From: an uncultured Microbacterium sp.
Lineage (GTDB): Bacteria > Actinomycetota > Actinomycetes > Actinomycetales > Microbacteriaceae
NCBI GenBank assembly: GCA_947647645.1
Contig: CANSLE010000002.1
Location: 1-36,446 of the forward strand
Direction of reading: 5' to 3'
DNA length: 36,446 nt
The position numbers were made by a program, and so were the translations under genes. Numbering within the stretch: position 1 is the stretch's first letter; every line of letters begins with the position of its first letter. A model generated the notes under the pieces. It was given only the letters and a program-made list of their open reading frames with translations. It was not told the origin of the DNA and did not search any database. This document shows, in pieces, positions 7,138 to 15,991 of this stretch.

Positions 7138-8697
7138 TCACACGGGCGTCGCGAACTCGCGGATCGTGATGCCCGTGAAGGTCGCCGCGCCGCCGTCCGA
7201 GTAGAACGAGATGCCGGTGTCAGTGTCCAGGAAGTGGACCTGCTGCGACAGCACCGTGTGGCCGGCGTTGACGAAGACCTCGACGCTCTGCCGGTCGACG
7301 AAGATCCGCAGGTGGACGGAGCGAGCGGCCGGATCTATCGGAGCCGCGGCACGCGTGTAGGGGACGAGGGAGTATCCGCTGCGATCTGACGGCGCTCGAT
7401 CGACATAGAGATCGGAGCCGTACTTGCCGATGTAGGTGTGTCGGGACCCGTCGGCCGAGCGCCCCACGGAGACGCCGACGTTCGTGGCATCCGTCCAGGC
7501 GATGTCGAGCTCCAGCTCGTACGCGCGCCCGCTCCACGGGAGCACGGCACTGCCGTTCACCGTGCGGTCGGGAAGAGTCACGGTCGACGTGGCGTGTGCC
7601 GCCAACACCGTGATCGGGCTGCTGAGCAGCGTGTATCGCCCGTCGGGCTGGTGCTCGAGACGGAGCTCCCGAACGATGGAGTTCTGCCCGTTATAGCCGT
7701 CGGTCGCGTCGGTGGGGACGTCACGCGCGGCGTACTTCCAGTTGTTCATCCACGCGATGGCGAGTCGCCGCGTGGTGGGGGCCTCGATGGTCGGCCACGT
7801 CACCGCGGCGTACCAGTCCCACCCCCAGTCCAGCCACTGCGGGGTGAGGTCGTCCGCGAGAAAGTGCGTGCCGTCCCAGGTGCCCGTCCAGTACGCGTAG
7901 GTCATCGGGAGGCCGACACCGTACGCGTCCATGCTCGCCCCGATGACCCAGTGGTTCGTGCCGTCACCGGCCGTCATCTGGAAGATATCGGGGCATTCGA
8001 TACCGCCGAGGTCGTGGTTCGGGTAGTCGAAGTTGCTCCGCCACGTCCAGTTCCGCAGGTCGGGCGACGTGAAGATGCCGGCGTACCGCGCGCGCCCGAG
8101 GATCAGGACCCATTCGCTGCGCCCCGCGTCCCAGTGCACCTTCGGATCGCGGCACCACTCGGCGTTATCGATCTCGGCGGGGGTCTGCGCAGTGCGGCCG
8201 TCGTTGTTGATGAGCACGGGGTCGGGCAGCATCGTGAAGCTGAACCCGCCGTCTGTCGACCAGTACAGGTACTGCTCCTGGTACTTGCGGATGTTGTCCG
8301 TGGGACGCGTGGCGAGCGCAATCACCGCGCCGGCACCGAACCCCGCCGTATTGGCCGTGTCGACGACGAGGCATCCCGACCAGACGGGCACGCCCCCGGA
8401 AATCGGCATCACGGTGCCGTGATGTGTGAAGCTCACGCCGTCCGTGGTCGCGTGATCCCACCCGCCCGGGCCGTTGTTGATGTTCGAATGCAAGTAATAG
8501 AGCTGGTACTGCCCACCAGAGACGATCGGGCGCTGCGGATCGCAGAGCCAGGCTGTCGGCGGGGTCATGTGGTAGAGGGCACGCTGCGACACGGTGACGG
8601 CGCGGGCTCCCGCGGGGACCGCGGCCGCGAGAGCAAGGCCGAAGGCCCCGGCTCCTGCGCCCTGCAACAGGGTGCGACGGGAGATCTCGAATGACAT
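7138..8697 (-). CDS. Tat-secreted GH32 fructan hydrolase (levanase/inulinase-like)
   Basis: 519-aa secreted glycoside hydrolase of family 32. The N-terminus MSFEISRRTLLQGAGAG has the twin-arginine SRRTLLQ motif, a hydrophobic region and an AGARA cleavage site. The beta-propeller carries the nucleophile Asp53 in WLCDPQRP (a WMNDPNG variant of the levanase type), the transition-state Asp184 in CRDPK, and acid/base Glu234 in GIECPD. The C-terminal about 150 residues form the usual beta-sandwich (RIFVDRQSVEVFVNAGH). GTG 8706 is in frame, but the AGGAAG ribosome site abuts it and is well spaced (8 nt) from ATG 8697, so the latter is chosen. It is the last gene of the operon, after cytoplasmic GH32, and probably attacks polymeric levan or inulin outside the cell. 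The exact linkage preference (beta-2,6 or beta-2,1) is not readable. Confidence 0.9.
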   Translation of the reverse strand: MSFEISRRTLLQGAGAGAFGLALAAAVPAGARAVTVSQRALYHMTPPTAWLCDPQRPIVSGGQYQLYYLHSNINNGPGGWDHATTDGVSFTHHGTVMPISGGVPVWSGCLVVDTANTAGFGAGAVIALATRPTDNIRKYQEQYLYWSTDGGFSFTMLPDPVLINNDGRTAQTPAEIDNAEWCRDPKVHWDAGRSEWVLILGRARYAGIFTSPDLRNWTWRSNFDYPNHDLGGIECPDIFQMTAGDGTNHWVIGASMDAYGVGLPMTYAYWTGTWDGTHFLADDLTPQWLDWGWDWYAAVTWPTIEAPTTRRLAIAWMNNWKYAARDVPTDATDGYNGQNSIVRELRLEHQPDGRYTLLSSPITVLAAHATSTVTLPDRTVNGSAVLPWSGRAYELELDIAWTDATNVGVSVGRSADGSRHTYIGKYGSDLYVDRAPSDRSGYSLVPYTRAAAPIDPAARSVHLRIFVDRQSVEVFVNAGHTVLSQQVHFLDTDTGISFYSDGGAATFTGITIREFATPV

Positions 8698-8738
8698 GAT
8701 GCTCACTTCCTCGTTCGGTGGCGGGCGCGACGAACCGC

Positions 8739-8757
8739 CCGCCGGGTACCCCGGCGG
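8739..8757 (-). terminator. Intra-operon GC hairpin between two GH32 genes
   Basis: CCGCCGGG (8739-8746) and CCCGGCGG (8750-8757) make an 8-bp stem with a 3-nt loop in the 76-nt gap between the two GH32 genes. No U-tract; it may attenuate or protect mRNA rather than terminate fully. Confidence 0.4.
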
Positions 8758-8773
8758 TGAGAGGGGATTCGGA

Positions 8774-10168
8774 TCAGACGGTCACCGGAACCGCCCGACC
8801 TTTCTGGACGACGCCGTCGGAGACGACGAGGCGCACCGTGGGAGCACCCATCCCGGTCTCAACGTGAGCCGACACGGTCACGGGGGCTGAGCCGAGGGTC
8901 ACGAGGTGCGAGAGCACGGTCGCGCCGTCGTCGGCGAAGATCTCGAGGAGCGGTCCGTCGAGGATCGCCGTGAGGACGCCGGCCTGGCCGTCGAAGAGCG
9001 GAGCGACCCGGGTGCCCGCGAAGTCGGGGTGGAGGGAGCGGGCGGCAGACCCGTCCCTCGACACGGACAGGGTGCCCGCGGCGGGGTCGTGGACGACGTC
9101 GACCCTGGCATCCCTCTCCCCCTCGAGGGTGAGCCGCAGGGCGCCGGTCGCCGACGGGTCCCACCGGACGTCCACCAGAACGTGCGGCTCGACCGTGACC
9201 GGAGCCTCGACCGCGTCAGCACGATCGCCACCGAGATCGACCCACGGCCGTTGCACGAGACGCAACTCGCCGTCGACGTCACGGAGTCCGAGGGTGTGCG
9301 GGATCGACATCGCGCCCCGCCACGGCGACGTCGGGACGACGTGGGCGTAGCGCCAGTTGCTCATCCAGGCGAGCATGACCGCCGCTCCGTCGGGCGCACC
9401 GTGGAAGGTCACGCCGGCGTACAGGTCGCGACCGTGATCGAGGGGCACGAGGGCGTCGTGATCGGCCCGGAACGCGCCGTCGATGAGGTCGCCGACCGCG
9501 TAGTGCATCGCGGAACCGGCGGGGTCGGAATCCTCCCCGACGGGGTTCGTGCTCAGCAGCAACACCCAGCGCTGACGGCCGGGCCGCCCTTCCACCGGAA
9601 GAAGAACGAGGTCGGGGCACTCCCACACCACGCCGTCCACACCGATCGGGCCGAACGATCCGGACTCCCGCCACGAGAGCAGGTCGTCGGAAGCGTAGAA
9701 CACCACGCGTCGCTCGACCGCTTCGACGGTCAGCATGAGCCATCCGCCGTGCGGCAGCCGCACCACCTTGGGGTCACGGAAGTCGGAGCTCGCCCGATCG
9801 ATCACCGGATTGGCAGCATCCGGAATCCAGGTCTCGCCGCCGTCGGCGCTCGTCGCACGGGACTGCGCCTGGATGCCGTGGGCGTAGACACTCGTGTAGA
9901 AGGCCGTCAGTCTCCCGTCCGGCTCGATGACGGTGGACCCCGAGTAGATCTGCTCACCCGGTCGGTGCCGCAGGGCGACGTGATGCTCTTCCCACTGCAG
10001 AAGGTCGCGGCTGGACGCGTGGCCCCAGCTCATGTTCCCCCAGTCGTTCCCCTCGGGGTTGTACTGGAAGAAGGCGTGCCAGCGACCGTCGACGAAGACG
10101 AGACCGTTGGGGTCGTTCATCCAATTGCGGACGGGGGCGAGGTGGAACCGCGGACGGGGAAGGTTCAC
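8774..10168 (-). CDS. Cytoplasmic GH32 beta-fructosidase
   Basis: 464-aa GH32 enzyme with no signal peptide, so it should hydrolyse imported fructo-oligosaccharides or sucrose in the cytoplasm. Nucleophile Asp19 is in the canonical NWMNDPNG, the transition-state stabiliser Asp132 in FRDPKV, and acid/base Glu183 in WECPDL. QYNPEGNDWGNMSWGHASS is the second conserved block. The C-terminal third is the beta-sandwich module. GTG 10168 is chosen because it overlaps the LacI stop (GTGA) and directly precedes NLPRPRFHLAP, the normal GH32 N-terminus. It follows the regulator and precedes the secreted GH32. Whether it acts as sucrase or exo-fructanase is not determinable here. Confidence 0.93.
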   Translation of the reverse strand: MNLPRPRFHLAPVRNWMNDPNGLVFVDGRWHAFFQYNPEGNDWGNMSWGHASSRDLLQWEEHHVALRHRPGEQIYSGSTVIEPDGRLTAFYTSVYAHGIQAQSRATSADGGETWIPDAANPVIDRASSDFRDPKVVRLPHGGWLMLTVEAVERRVVFYASDDLLSWRESGSFGPIGVDGVVWECPDLVLLPVEGRPGRQRWVLLLSTNPVGEDSDPAGSAMHYAVGDLIDGAFRADHDALVPLDHGRDLYAGVTFHGAPDGAAVMLAWMSNWRYAHVVPTSPWRGAMSIPHTLGLRDVDGELRLVQRPWVDLGGDRADAVEAPVTVEPHVLVDVRWDPSATGALRLTLEGERDARVDVVHDPAAGTLSVSRDGSAARSLHPDFAGTRVAPLFDGQAGVLTAILDGPLLEIFADDGATVLSHLVTLGSAPVTVSAHVETGMGAPTVRLVVSDGVVQKGRAVPVTV

Positions 10169-11154
10169 AGCGACTCCCGGAGAACGGTGGGGCAGGAGAC
10201 CAGCTGGCGAGCGCCCGCGGCCGGAGCATCCAGTCCGAGGAGCGTCCGCACGCCGGCAGCGCCGAGCTCGTAGTGCGGCAGCGCGACCGTCGACAGGGGC
10301 GGGCGGAGATGCGCCGCGATGACGTCCTGGTTGTCGAAGCCCATGACCGCCATGTCGTCGGGGATGCGCAGGCCGCGTTCACGGAGCCCGTCATAGACCC
10401 CCATCGCGACCCGGTCGTTGTGGCAGAAGACTCCGGTGGCGCCGGAGGCGAGCAATCCGTCGACCGCGGCGTAACCGCCCTCCTGGTCGGGAGCGGTCTC
10501 GAAGGCGAGCGCAGGGTCGAAGGCGATCCCGGCCTCCTCCAGTGCCGACCGGTAACCGGCGAGCCGCCGATCCCGGGCCGGCGAGGACGTCGTGGTGTTC
10601 AGGAAGGCAATGCGGCGATGCCCGACCGCGAGCAGTTCCTCGGTCGCCGTCCGGCCGCCCTGCTCCTCGTCGGGGACCACCGCGGGGAACGAGTCGTCTC
10701 CGGCGAAGCAGTTCACCAGCACCGTCTCCGTGTGCTGCAGCGGCGGTGGCACTTCGATCTCCCGGTGATACCAGGTCGAGTACAGAATGCCGCGCACCTG
10801 GTGCTCCAGCATCATCGCGATCGCATCGTTCTCGGCAGCGGCATTGCCCTCGGTGTTGGCCACGAGCAGGACGAAACCGTGGCGCCACGCCTCGTCCTGG
10901 GCGCCGTGGATGATCTGCCCGGCGAAGGGCGTGGTGGCGATGGCATCCGCCACCAGTCCGATGAATCGAGAGCTGCCCTCCGACAGCGTCTTGGCGAGAG
11001 CGTTCGGACGGTATCCGAGCGCGATGATCGCCTCCTGCACGCGGCGACGAGCGTCCTCGCCGATCCGGGCGCCGGGCTTGTCGTTGACGACGTGCGACAC
11101 GGTCGCGACCGAGACGCCAGCGGCCTTCGCGACGTCGCGCATGGTGGTGGTCAT
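10165..11154 (-). CDS. LacI-family regulator of the fructan operon
   Basis: 329-aa transcription factor. The helix-turn-helix is at residues 4-25 (TMRDVAKAAGVSVATVSHVVN), followed by the hinge region NALAKTLSE and a periplasmic-binding-like effector domain ending FDNQDVIAAHLRPPLSTVALP. It lies inside the operon, 16 nt after the permease stop, and its TGA overlaps the GTG of the GH32 gene. AAGGA 7 nt before the ATG is the ribosome site. It most likely represses the operon through the TnAAnCGnTTnA-like sites flanking the promoter at 15936-15991 until a fructose-containing sugar binds. Because it is co-transcribed with its target it would be autoregulated. Effector identity is inferred from context only. 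Confidence 0.9.
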   Translation of the reverse strand: MTTTMRDVAKAAGVSVATVSHVVNDKPGARIGEDARRRVQEAIIALGYRPNALAKTLSEGSSRFIGLVADAIATTPFAGQIIHGAQDEAWRHGFVLLVANTEGNAAAENDAIAMMLEHQVRGILYSTWYHREIEVPPPLQHTETVLVNCFAGDDSFPAVVPDEEQGGRTATEELLAVGHRRIAFLNTTTSSPARDRRLAGYRSALEEAGIAFDPALAFETAPDQEGGYAAVDGLLASGATGVFCHNDRVAMGVYDGLRERGLRIPDDMAVMGFDNQDVIAAHLRPPLSTVALPHYELGAAGVRTLLGLDAPAAGARQLVSCPTVLRESL

Positions 11155-11170
11155 GAGGAGATCCTTATGT

Positions 11171-12082
11171 TCATCCCTTGGTAGCTCCGCTCTCGAGGCC
11201 GGCGATCATCGCCTTGTTCAGCACCAGGAAGAGCAGCAGCAGTGGCGTCACCGTGACGCACACGGCGGCGAACGTCGCTGTCCAATCGGTGTTGCCCATC
11301 GCTCCGATGTAGTTTTGCAGCCCCAGCGGGATCGTCTTCAGTCCGTCGGACAGCACGAAGGTGTTCGCGAAGACGAAGTCGTTCCAGATGAAGATGCTGT
11401 TGACCAGCACGACGGTGATGATGGTATTCACCGAGAGCGGCGCCGTGATCTGCAGGAAGATTCGGTACGGACCGGCACCGTCGAGCGAGGCCGCCTCGTA
11501 CAGCTCTCGCGGGATGTACTCGTAGAACGACGTGAACAGGTAGATGCCCATCGGGAGCGAGAACGCCGCCAGCGGCAGGATCATCGACAGGTGGGTGTCG
11601 AGCAACCCCACCCGCGAGTAGTCGATGAAGAGCGGGACGAGCGCGATCTGCACCGGCACGATGATGCCGAGCAGGAACACCGCGCGGACGAGCCCGCTGA
11701 AGCGGAACCCGAGCACCTGCAGGGCGTAGGCGGCCATCATCCCCGCCACGACGATGAGCGCGCTGGCACCGAGGGTGACGATGAAGCTGTTGCCGATGTT
11801 CAGCGCAAGGTTGCCCGTGGCGAACGCACGCGCGTAATTGTCGAGTGTCCACTCCCGCGGAAGGGCGAACGGGTCGCCGCCCGCGAAGTCCGAGGCCGTA
11901 CGGAAGCTGGTGAGGAAGAGCCACAGTAGGGGGTACACCTGCACGACGACGATCAGGATCACGGTGACCGTAAGAAGCGTGCGCTGTACCCGCAGGCGCG
12001 GCGAGTGGTGCACCGGCCGGGGCTCGATCTCGGGATTCCGAGGGGCGGATGCCGCGGGTGCGGGGGCGAGAGTCGCGGTCAT
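11171..12082 (-). CDS. ABC sugar permease, MalG/CUT1 type
   Basis: 303-aa inner-membrane permease with about six transmembrane spans. The cytoplasmic EAA loop, which docks the ATPase, is clear: ELYEAASLDGAGPYRIFLQI. A proline/alanine-rich N-terminal tail of about 35 residues precedes TM1. ATG 12082 is chosen because it overlaps the upstream permease stop by one base (TGATG); the much longer in-frame extension has no permease character. It pairs with the next gene upstream to form the channel for the fructo-oligosaccharide importer. No ATP-binding subunit is encoded in the operon. Confidence 0.92.
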   Translation of the reverse strand: MTATLAPAPAASAPRNPEIEPRPVHHSPRLRVQRTLLTVTVILIVVVQVYPLLWLFLTSFRTASDFAGGDPFALPREWTLDNYARAFATGNLALNIGNSFIVTLGASALIVVAGMMAAYALQVLGFRFSGLVRAVFLLGIIVPVQIALVPLFIDYSRVGLLDTHLSMILPLAAFSLPMGIYLFTSFYEYIPRELYEAASLDGAGPYRIFLQITAPLSVNTIITVVLVNSIFIWNDFVFANTFVLSDGLKTIPLGLQNYIGAMGNTDWTATFAAVCVTVTPLLLLFLVLNKAMIAGLESGATKG

Positions 12083-13041
12083 CACGCGTCCTTTCGACGG
12101 AGGAGCAGGAAGATGAGCCCTACCGCGACGAGGCACTCCACCACGATGAAGACGGAGAGGGCGCTGGCATAGCCGTAGTCGGTGTGCACGAAGGCGGTCT
12201 TGTACATGTAGGTCGTCAGGAGCTCGGATGCCTGCCCCGGACCACCGTTCGTGAGGAGGTATGGGATGTCGAATCCGCGCAGCGCGAAGGTGGTCGCCAT
12301 CACGGTCGTGGTGATCCAGACGGGACGGATGTAGGGGAACCGGATGCGCCAGAACGTCTGCCACCACGAGGCGCCATCCAACCGGGCGGCTTCCTCGAGC
12401 TCCTTCGGCACGGCGATCAGCGCCGCGTAGATGATGAGCATGTAGAGGCCCGTGAAGCGCCACCCCTCGGGGACGGAAACGGCGGCCAGCACGGTCTGAA
12501 GGTTCGACAACCACGCGGTCTGCAGCCCGTCGAGGCCGACGAAGGCGAGCAGTTGGTTGATCAGGCCCACCGGTTCGAGCGAGTAGATCCGGAGGAACAG
12601 GAACGCGATGGCCACCGTGGAGATCACGGCGGGCAGCAGGTACAGCGTCTTCACGAGCTCACGTGCGCGGGGAAGCGCGGTGAGCAGACCCGCGACGGCC
12701 AAGGCTCCACCGAGCTGGAGGACGAGACAGATGGCGAGGTAGCCGAGGGCGTTGCCGAAAGCGGTCCAGAAGACGTCGTCGCGGGTGAGCATCTTGACGT
12801 AGTTGTCCAGGCCCACGAATGTCAGCTGGGTGATGCCGTCCCACGAGAACAGGCTCAGCACGAGCGACTGCACGATCGGCAGCAGAACGGCGGCCCCGTA
12901 CAGGAGCAGCGGGGGCACGAGGAAGACGGCCACGGCCAGCCCGGACCGGCGGGGAAGCATCGAGGCACTCATCGGCCGACGACGGGTGGGCCGGCCGGCC
13001 CCGGTCACCCGGGGCCGGCGGGATGTCAGGACGTCAGCCAC
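12082..13041 (-). CDS. ABC sugar permease, MalF/CUT1 type
   Basis: 319-aa permease with about six transmembrane helices and the EAA loop ELEEAARLDGASWWQTFWRI; the TNGGPGQASELLTTYMYKTAF block is typical of CUT1 MalF-like partners. GTG 13041 overlaps the binding-protein stop by 8 nt and has a strong AAGGAG 8 nt upstream, better supported than the internal ATG (MSASM). It forms a heterodimer with the 11171-12082 product. The cargo is inferred as fructo-oligosaccharide from the surrounding GH32 genes. Confidence 0.92.
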   Translation of the reverse strand: MADVLTSRRPRVTGAGRPTRRRPMSASMLPRRSGLAVAVFLVPPLLLYGAAVLLPIVQSLVLSLFSWDGITQLTFVGLDNYVKMLTRDDVFWTAFGNALGYLAICLVLQLGGALAVAGLLTALPRARELVKTLYLLPAVISTVAIAFLFLRIYSLEPVGLINQLLAFVGLDGLQTAWLSNLQTVLAAVSVPEGWRFTGLYMLIIYAALIAVPKELEEAARLDGASWWQTFWRIRFPYIRPVWITTTVMATTFALRGFDIPYLLTNGGPGQASELLTTYMYKTAFVHTDYGYASALSVFIVVECLVAVGLIFLLLRRKDA

Positions 13042-14371
13042 CGACGTTCTCCTTCAGGGCGGCATCCATCGTCCCGACGAACTCGTCGGGCGTGATGTCG
13101 CCCTGAACCAGCAGGGTCAGCTCCTGCTGAAGACGCGTGTTCGTGGCAGGGTCGAGCTGCGTGTCCCACGGCATCGCGATCTTGGTGCCCACGTCCCCGG
13201 ATTGCGTGATCGCCCGGTCGTACAGAGGCGTCGCGTTGGACGGGATCGTGGTCTGGACATCGGTGGTGGGCGAGAGCGCACCGGATGCAGCGACCTCGGC
13301 GGGGTAGCGCTCGAGCGCGAACTTCAGGAAGTCCCGGACCAGAGGGTCATAGGTGGCGGTGTTCACAGCCATCCCGATTCCCGACGGGGTGACATATTCG
13401 TTGTCGGCCGTGGCCGCCCCGGGCAGCGTGGGGAGCGTGAAGTAGTCGACCTTGTCGCGGACGCCCGCATCGAGCTTGTCGGTCGCCAGGTTTCCGAGTT
13501 CCCACGTGCCGATGTTGTACACGGCCGCCTTGCCGGACGTGAACTGCGCCTGCGCGTCGGCGTACCCGGTCGAGGAGAAGCCCTCCTGAAAGCAGCCGGC
13601 CTTACCCAGCCCGGACAGCCACTGGGCCGCGGCGCGGCCGGGAGCGTCCGAGAACTTCGCTTCCCCGGTCTTGAGCTTCTGCACGTACTCGGGGCCGACC
13701 TGGCGGAACGGGTAGTACGCCATGTACCGCTCGAGCGGCCACCCGTCGGCACCGTCCAGCGCGATCGGGGTGATGCCCTTCGCGCGGAGCGCCCGACACA
13801 TCGGCGCGAAGTCGTCGAGAGTGGCCGGAGCCGAGACTCCGGCCTGGGAGAGGAGATCACGGTTGTACCAGAAGAACTCGAGCTGGAACTCAAAGGGCAC
13901 CATGTACAGCGAACCGTCGTCGAAGCGCTGGTAGTTGAGAGCAGCTTCGCGGTAGGTGCCGCCGAGGCCGAGGTCCTTCAGCAGCGCGTCCACGTCGATC
14001 ATCCGGCCCTGCCGCGCCAGCTTCTGAGCGAACGGGGTGGCATCCGTGTCGAAGAGTTCAGGGAGTTTATTGGCCGCGGCGAGCGTCTCGTACTTCTGGA
14101 TGTAGCTGGGTCGGTCGGGCGTCGTGATGAGATTGAGCGAGAAGCCCGGGTGGTCGGCGGCGTATTCGCCGGCGATCTTCTGCATCGCGGTGATGACGCC
14201 GCCGTCCGCGGGGCGCGAGAGCAGCCACGAGATCTCACGGGGCTTCACCTCGCCCTCCGGGTGGACGTTGGTCGGGTCGGTGCCGCCGCCAGAGGCACCG
14301 CACCCCGACAGGACGAGGGCGGTGGCAGCGGCCAGGGCGACCCAGGATGCCGCGCGCGTGAAATGGACCAT
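13034..14371 (-). CDS. ABC sugar-binding lipoprotein (fructan operon)
   Basis: 445-aa extracytoplasmic solute-binding protein, CUT1/UgpB-MalE class. The N-terminus is a type II signal peptide with lipobox LVLSGC; Cys24 would be lipidated and hold the protein at the membrane. The type I binding-protein fold is recognisable from PELFDTDATPF, SLYMVPFEFQLEFFWYNRDLL and YNIGTWELGNL. ATG 14371 has GGAG 6 nt upstream; the longer in-frame ORF to 14704 lacks these features. It is expected to deliver short fructans to the two downstream permeases. Confidence 0.93.
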   Translation of the reverse strand: MVHFTRAASWVALAAATALVLSGCGASGGGTDPTNVHPEGEVKPREISWLLSRPADGGVITAMQKIAGEYAADHPGFSLNLITTPDRPSYIQKYETLAAANKLPELFDTDATPFAQKLARQGRMIDVDALLKDLGLGGTYREAALNYQRFDDGSLYMVPFEFQLEFFWYNRDLLSQAGVSAPATLDDFAPMCRALRAKGITPIALDGADGWPLERYMAYYPFRQVGPEYVQKLKTGEAKFSDAPGRAAAQWLSGLGKAGCFQEGFSSTGYADAQAQFTSGKAAVYNIGTWELGNLATDKLDAGVRDKVDYFTLPTLPGAATADNEYVTPSGIGMAVNTATYDPLVRDFLKFALERYPAEVAASGALSPTTDVQTTIPSNATPLYDRAITQSGDVGTKIAMPWDTQLDPATNTRLQQELTLLVQGDITPDEFVGTMDAALKENVGG

Positions 14372-14421
14372 AGGAATCTCCGTTGATGTGTGGTTCGGGT
14401 GGCGGGAAGGAAAAGAGCGAA

Positions 14422-15888
14422 TCAGGAGGACGTGACCAGGAGGTCGTCGCGCAGGGGGTCGATCGCGTCGGGGGTCCGCGCCGACACGTCGAGTTCGAGG
14501 ACCGTGACGGTCCCCTCCCCGACGAAGGCGCCGACCGCTCCGTCGGTGCGGTCGTAGAGCCGTGTGCTGAGGGTCACGGCGCCGTCGACGGTCGCCACGC
14601 ACAGGTCGTCGACGACGACGACGTCCAGTCGGTGCCGGCCGGGCTCCAGGAGCACGGGACGCTCGAGCTCGATGGCGAACGGGACGTCGCCCGAGATCTG
14701 CCACTGCTCACCGCCGGTGCGGCGGCGGGGCCAGCGATCGAACACGAGGCGGTTGCGGCGGGGTTCGAGGCGCAGCACGTACGCCTCGTCACCGTCAGCG
14801 CTCGCCCGCAGCAGGAGTCCGCATTCGGTGGTGTCCGGGGCGATGTCGAACTCCGCCTGCGCCCGGAAGGCGGTGGGCACCGCCCCTGAAAGAACGAGGT
14901 CGGAATAGCCGTCGGGTGCCGACAGAACCGTCGCGGATGCCAGTCCTCCGACGCCGCGATCGAAGGTCTCGAGCAGCTCCCGCGGAGGGTGGAAACGTAG
15001 CGTGCCGTCGGAATTCTGCTCTGCCTCCAGGACGGAGAGGGTACCGGCCCACTGCCAATCGCCGTCGTCAGTGGAACCCTCTCGCGAGGAGATCCACCCG
15101 AAGAAGAAGCGGCGTCCGTCGCGCGCGGCCGATTTCGCCGCGTAGTACGCGCGACCGTCGAGGGTCTCGTTTTCGGGCACCCGCCAGGGGCCGTGCAGGC
15201 TGCGCGAGACGCGGTAGCGCGTGGTGAAGGACTCGCTGAACTCGGAGTAGACCAGGTACCACCACCCGTTCCATTCGAACACTTCGGGGCATTCGTGCGC
15301 GAGATAACGCCGAGGATCCCAGAACGGCTCGGCCGGCTCCCACGACCGGAGGTCGTACGAGACGCACTGCGCTATGACACCGCGGCGACGCTCGGGACCG
15401 TGGGCGTGCCGAGCGGTCACGAGCATGCGCCAGAGCCCGGCTTCCTCGTCACGGAACACGAAGGGGTCGCGCCAATCAGCCGTCTCGTAGCCCGCCGTGG
15501 CGCCGAACGTGTCATCGGGATGACGTTCCCAGGTACGCATGCCGTCCGTGCTCGTCGCGTGCAGCACCAGCTGAAGGGGGAGCCCGTCGTTCCCGAGGAC
15601 GTCAGGGTTCTGTCCGGTGTAGAAGACGTGGTGGATGCCGTCGGCAACGACGACGCTTCCGGTGTAGACGTTGAAGTCGTCGGCGTCCGGTCCCCCGGAG
15701 GCCAATGCCGGGCCGGTTTCGGTGAAGCTGACGAGGTCGTCGGTGACGACTCGGTGCCACGGCACGCCGATCTTGGGCGTGCGACGCGACTCGTGCAGGT
15801 AGAAGAGGTGGAACCTTCCGTCTTCCTGCCACGGGATGACGTCGCCAACCCAGGCTCCGGGCGGTCGGAAGAACCCTCTTCGGTCCAT
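14422..15888 (-). CDS. Divergent GH32-clan enzyme, first gene of the fructan operon
   Basis: 488-aa protein without a signal peptide. It has the GH32 beta-propeller layout but the usual WMNDPNG is replaced: the candidate nucleophile Asp16 lies in WVGDVIPWQEDGRFHLFYL. Asp141 in DWRDPFVF matches the RDP stabiliser and Glu199 in AHECPEVF the acid/base EC motif. The C-terminal half (from about 330) is a beta-sandwich (RLEPRRNRLVFDR.. RHRLDVVVVDDLCVATVDG) as in GH32. All three catalytic carboxylates seem retained, so it is probably active, but the altered first motif suggests a different sugar in subsite -1 or an unusual linkage. ATG 15888 has GAGGAG 8 nt upstream. It is promoter-proximal, ahead of the transporter. 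Confidence 0.8.
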   Translation of the reverse strand: MDRRGFFRPPGAWVGDVIPWQEDGRFHLFYLHESRRTPKIGVPWHRVVTDDLVSFTETGPALASGGPDADDFNVYTGSVVVADGIHHVFYTGQNPDVLGNDGLPLQLVLHATSTDGMRTWERHPDDTFGATAGYETADWRDPFVFRDEEAGLWRMLVTARHAHGPERRRGVIAQCVSYDLRSWEPAEPFWDPRRYLAHECPEVFEWNGWWYLVYSEFSESFTTRYRVSRSLHGPWRVPENETLDGRAYYAAKSAARDGRRFFFGWISSREGSTDDGDWQWAGTLSVLEAEQNSDGTLRFHPPRELLETFDRGVGGLASATVLSAPDGYSDLVLSGAVPTAFRAQAEFDIAPDTTECGLLLRASADGDEAYVLRLEPRRNRLVFDRWPRRRTGGEQWQISGDVPFAIELERPVLLEPGRHRLDVVVVDDLCVATVDGAVTLSTRLYDRTDGAVGAFVGEGTVTVLELDVSARTPDAIDPLRDDLLVTSS

Positions 15889-15935
15889 GCGGATGACTCC
15901 TCAACGAGACGCTGTTCCCGACGAACCCAGGATGG

Positions 15936-15947
15936 TTAATCGGTTAC
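15936..15947. promoter_or_regulatory. LacI-type operator O1 (TTAATCGGTTAC)
   Basis: Imperfect palindrome with a central CG (15941|15942) and TAA/TTA half-sites, the pattern bound by LacI-family repressors. It covers the predicted transcription start, just downstream of the -10 at 15952-15957 on the minus strand. Confidence 0.55.
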
Positions 15948-15951
15948 GCAG

Positions 15952-15981
15952 AACATAGCAAGCTCGTTGCAACGTGGTCAA
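15952..15981 (-). promoter_or_regulatory. Promoter of the fructan operon (TTGACC-18-TATGTT)
   Basis: On the minus strand -35 TTGACC (15981-15976) and -10 TATGTT (15957-15952) are separated by 18 bp. It fires into the 15888 gene with a leader of about 55-60 nt containing the GAGGAG ribosome site. Confidence 0.65.
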
Positions 15982-15991
15982 GCGGTTAATC
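15978..15991. promoter_or_regulatory. LacI-type operator O2 (TCAAGCGGTTAATC)
   Basis: Second CG-centred imperfect palindrome (centre 15983|15984) overlapping the -35. Its centre is 42 bp from O1, four helical turns, so two repressor dimers would lie on the same DNA face. Confidence 0.5.
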
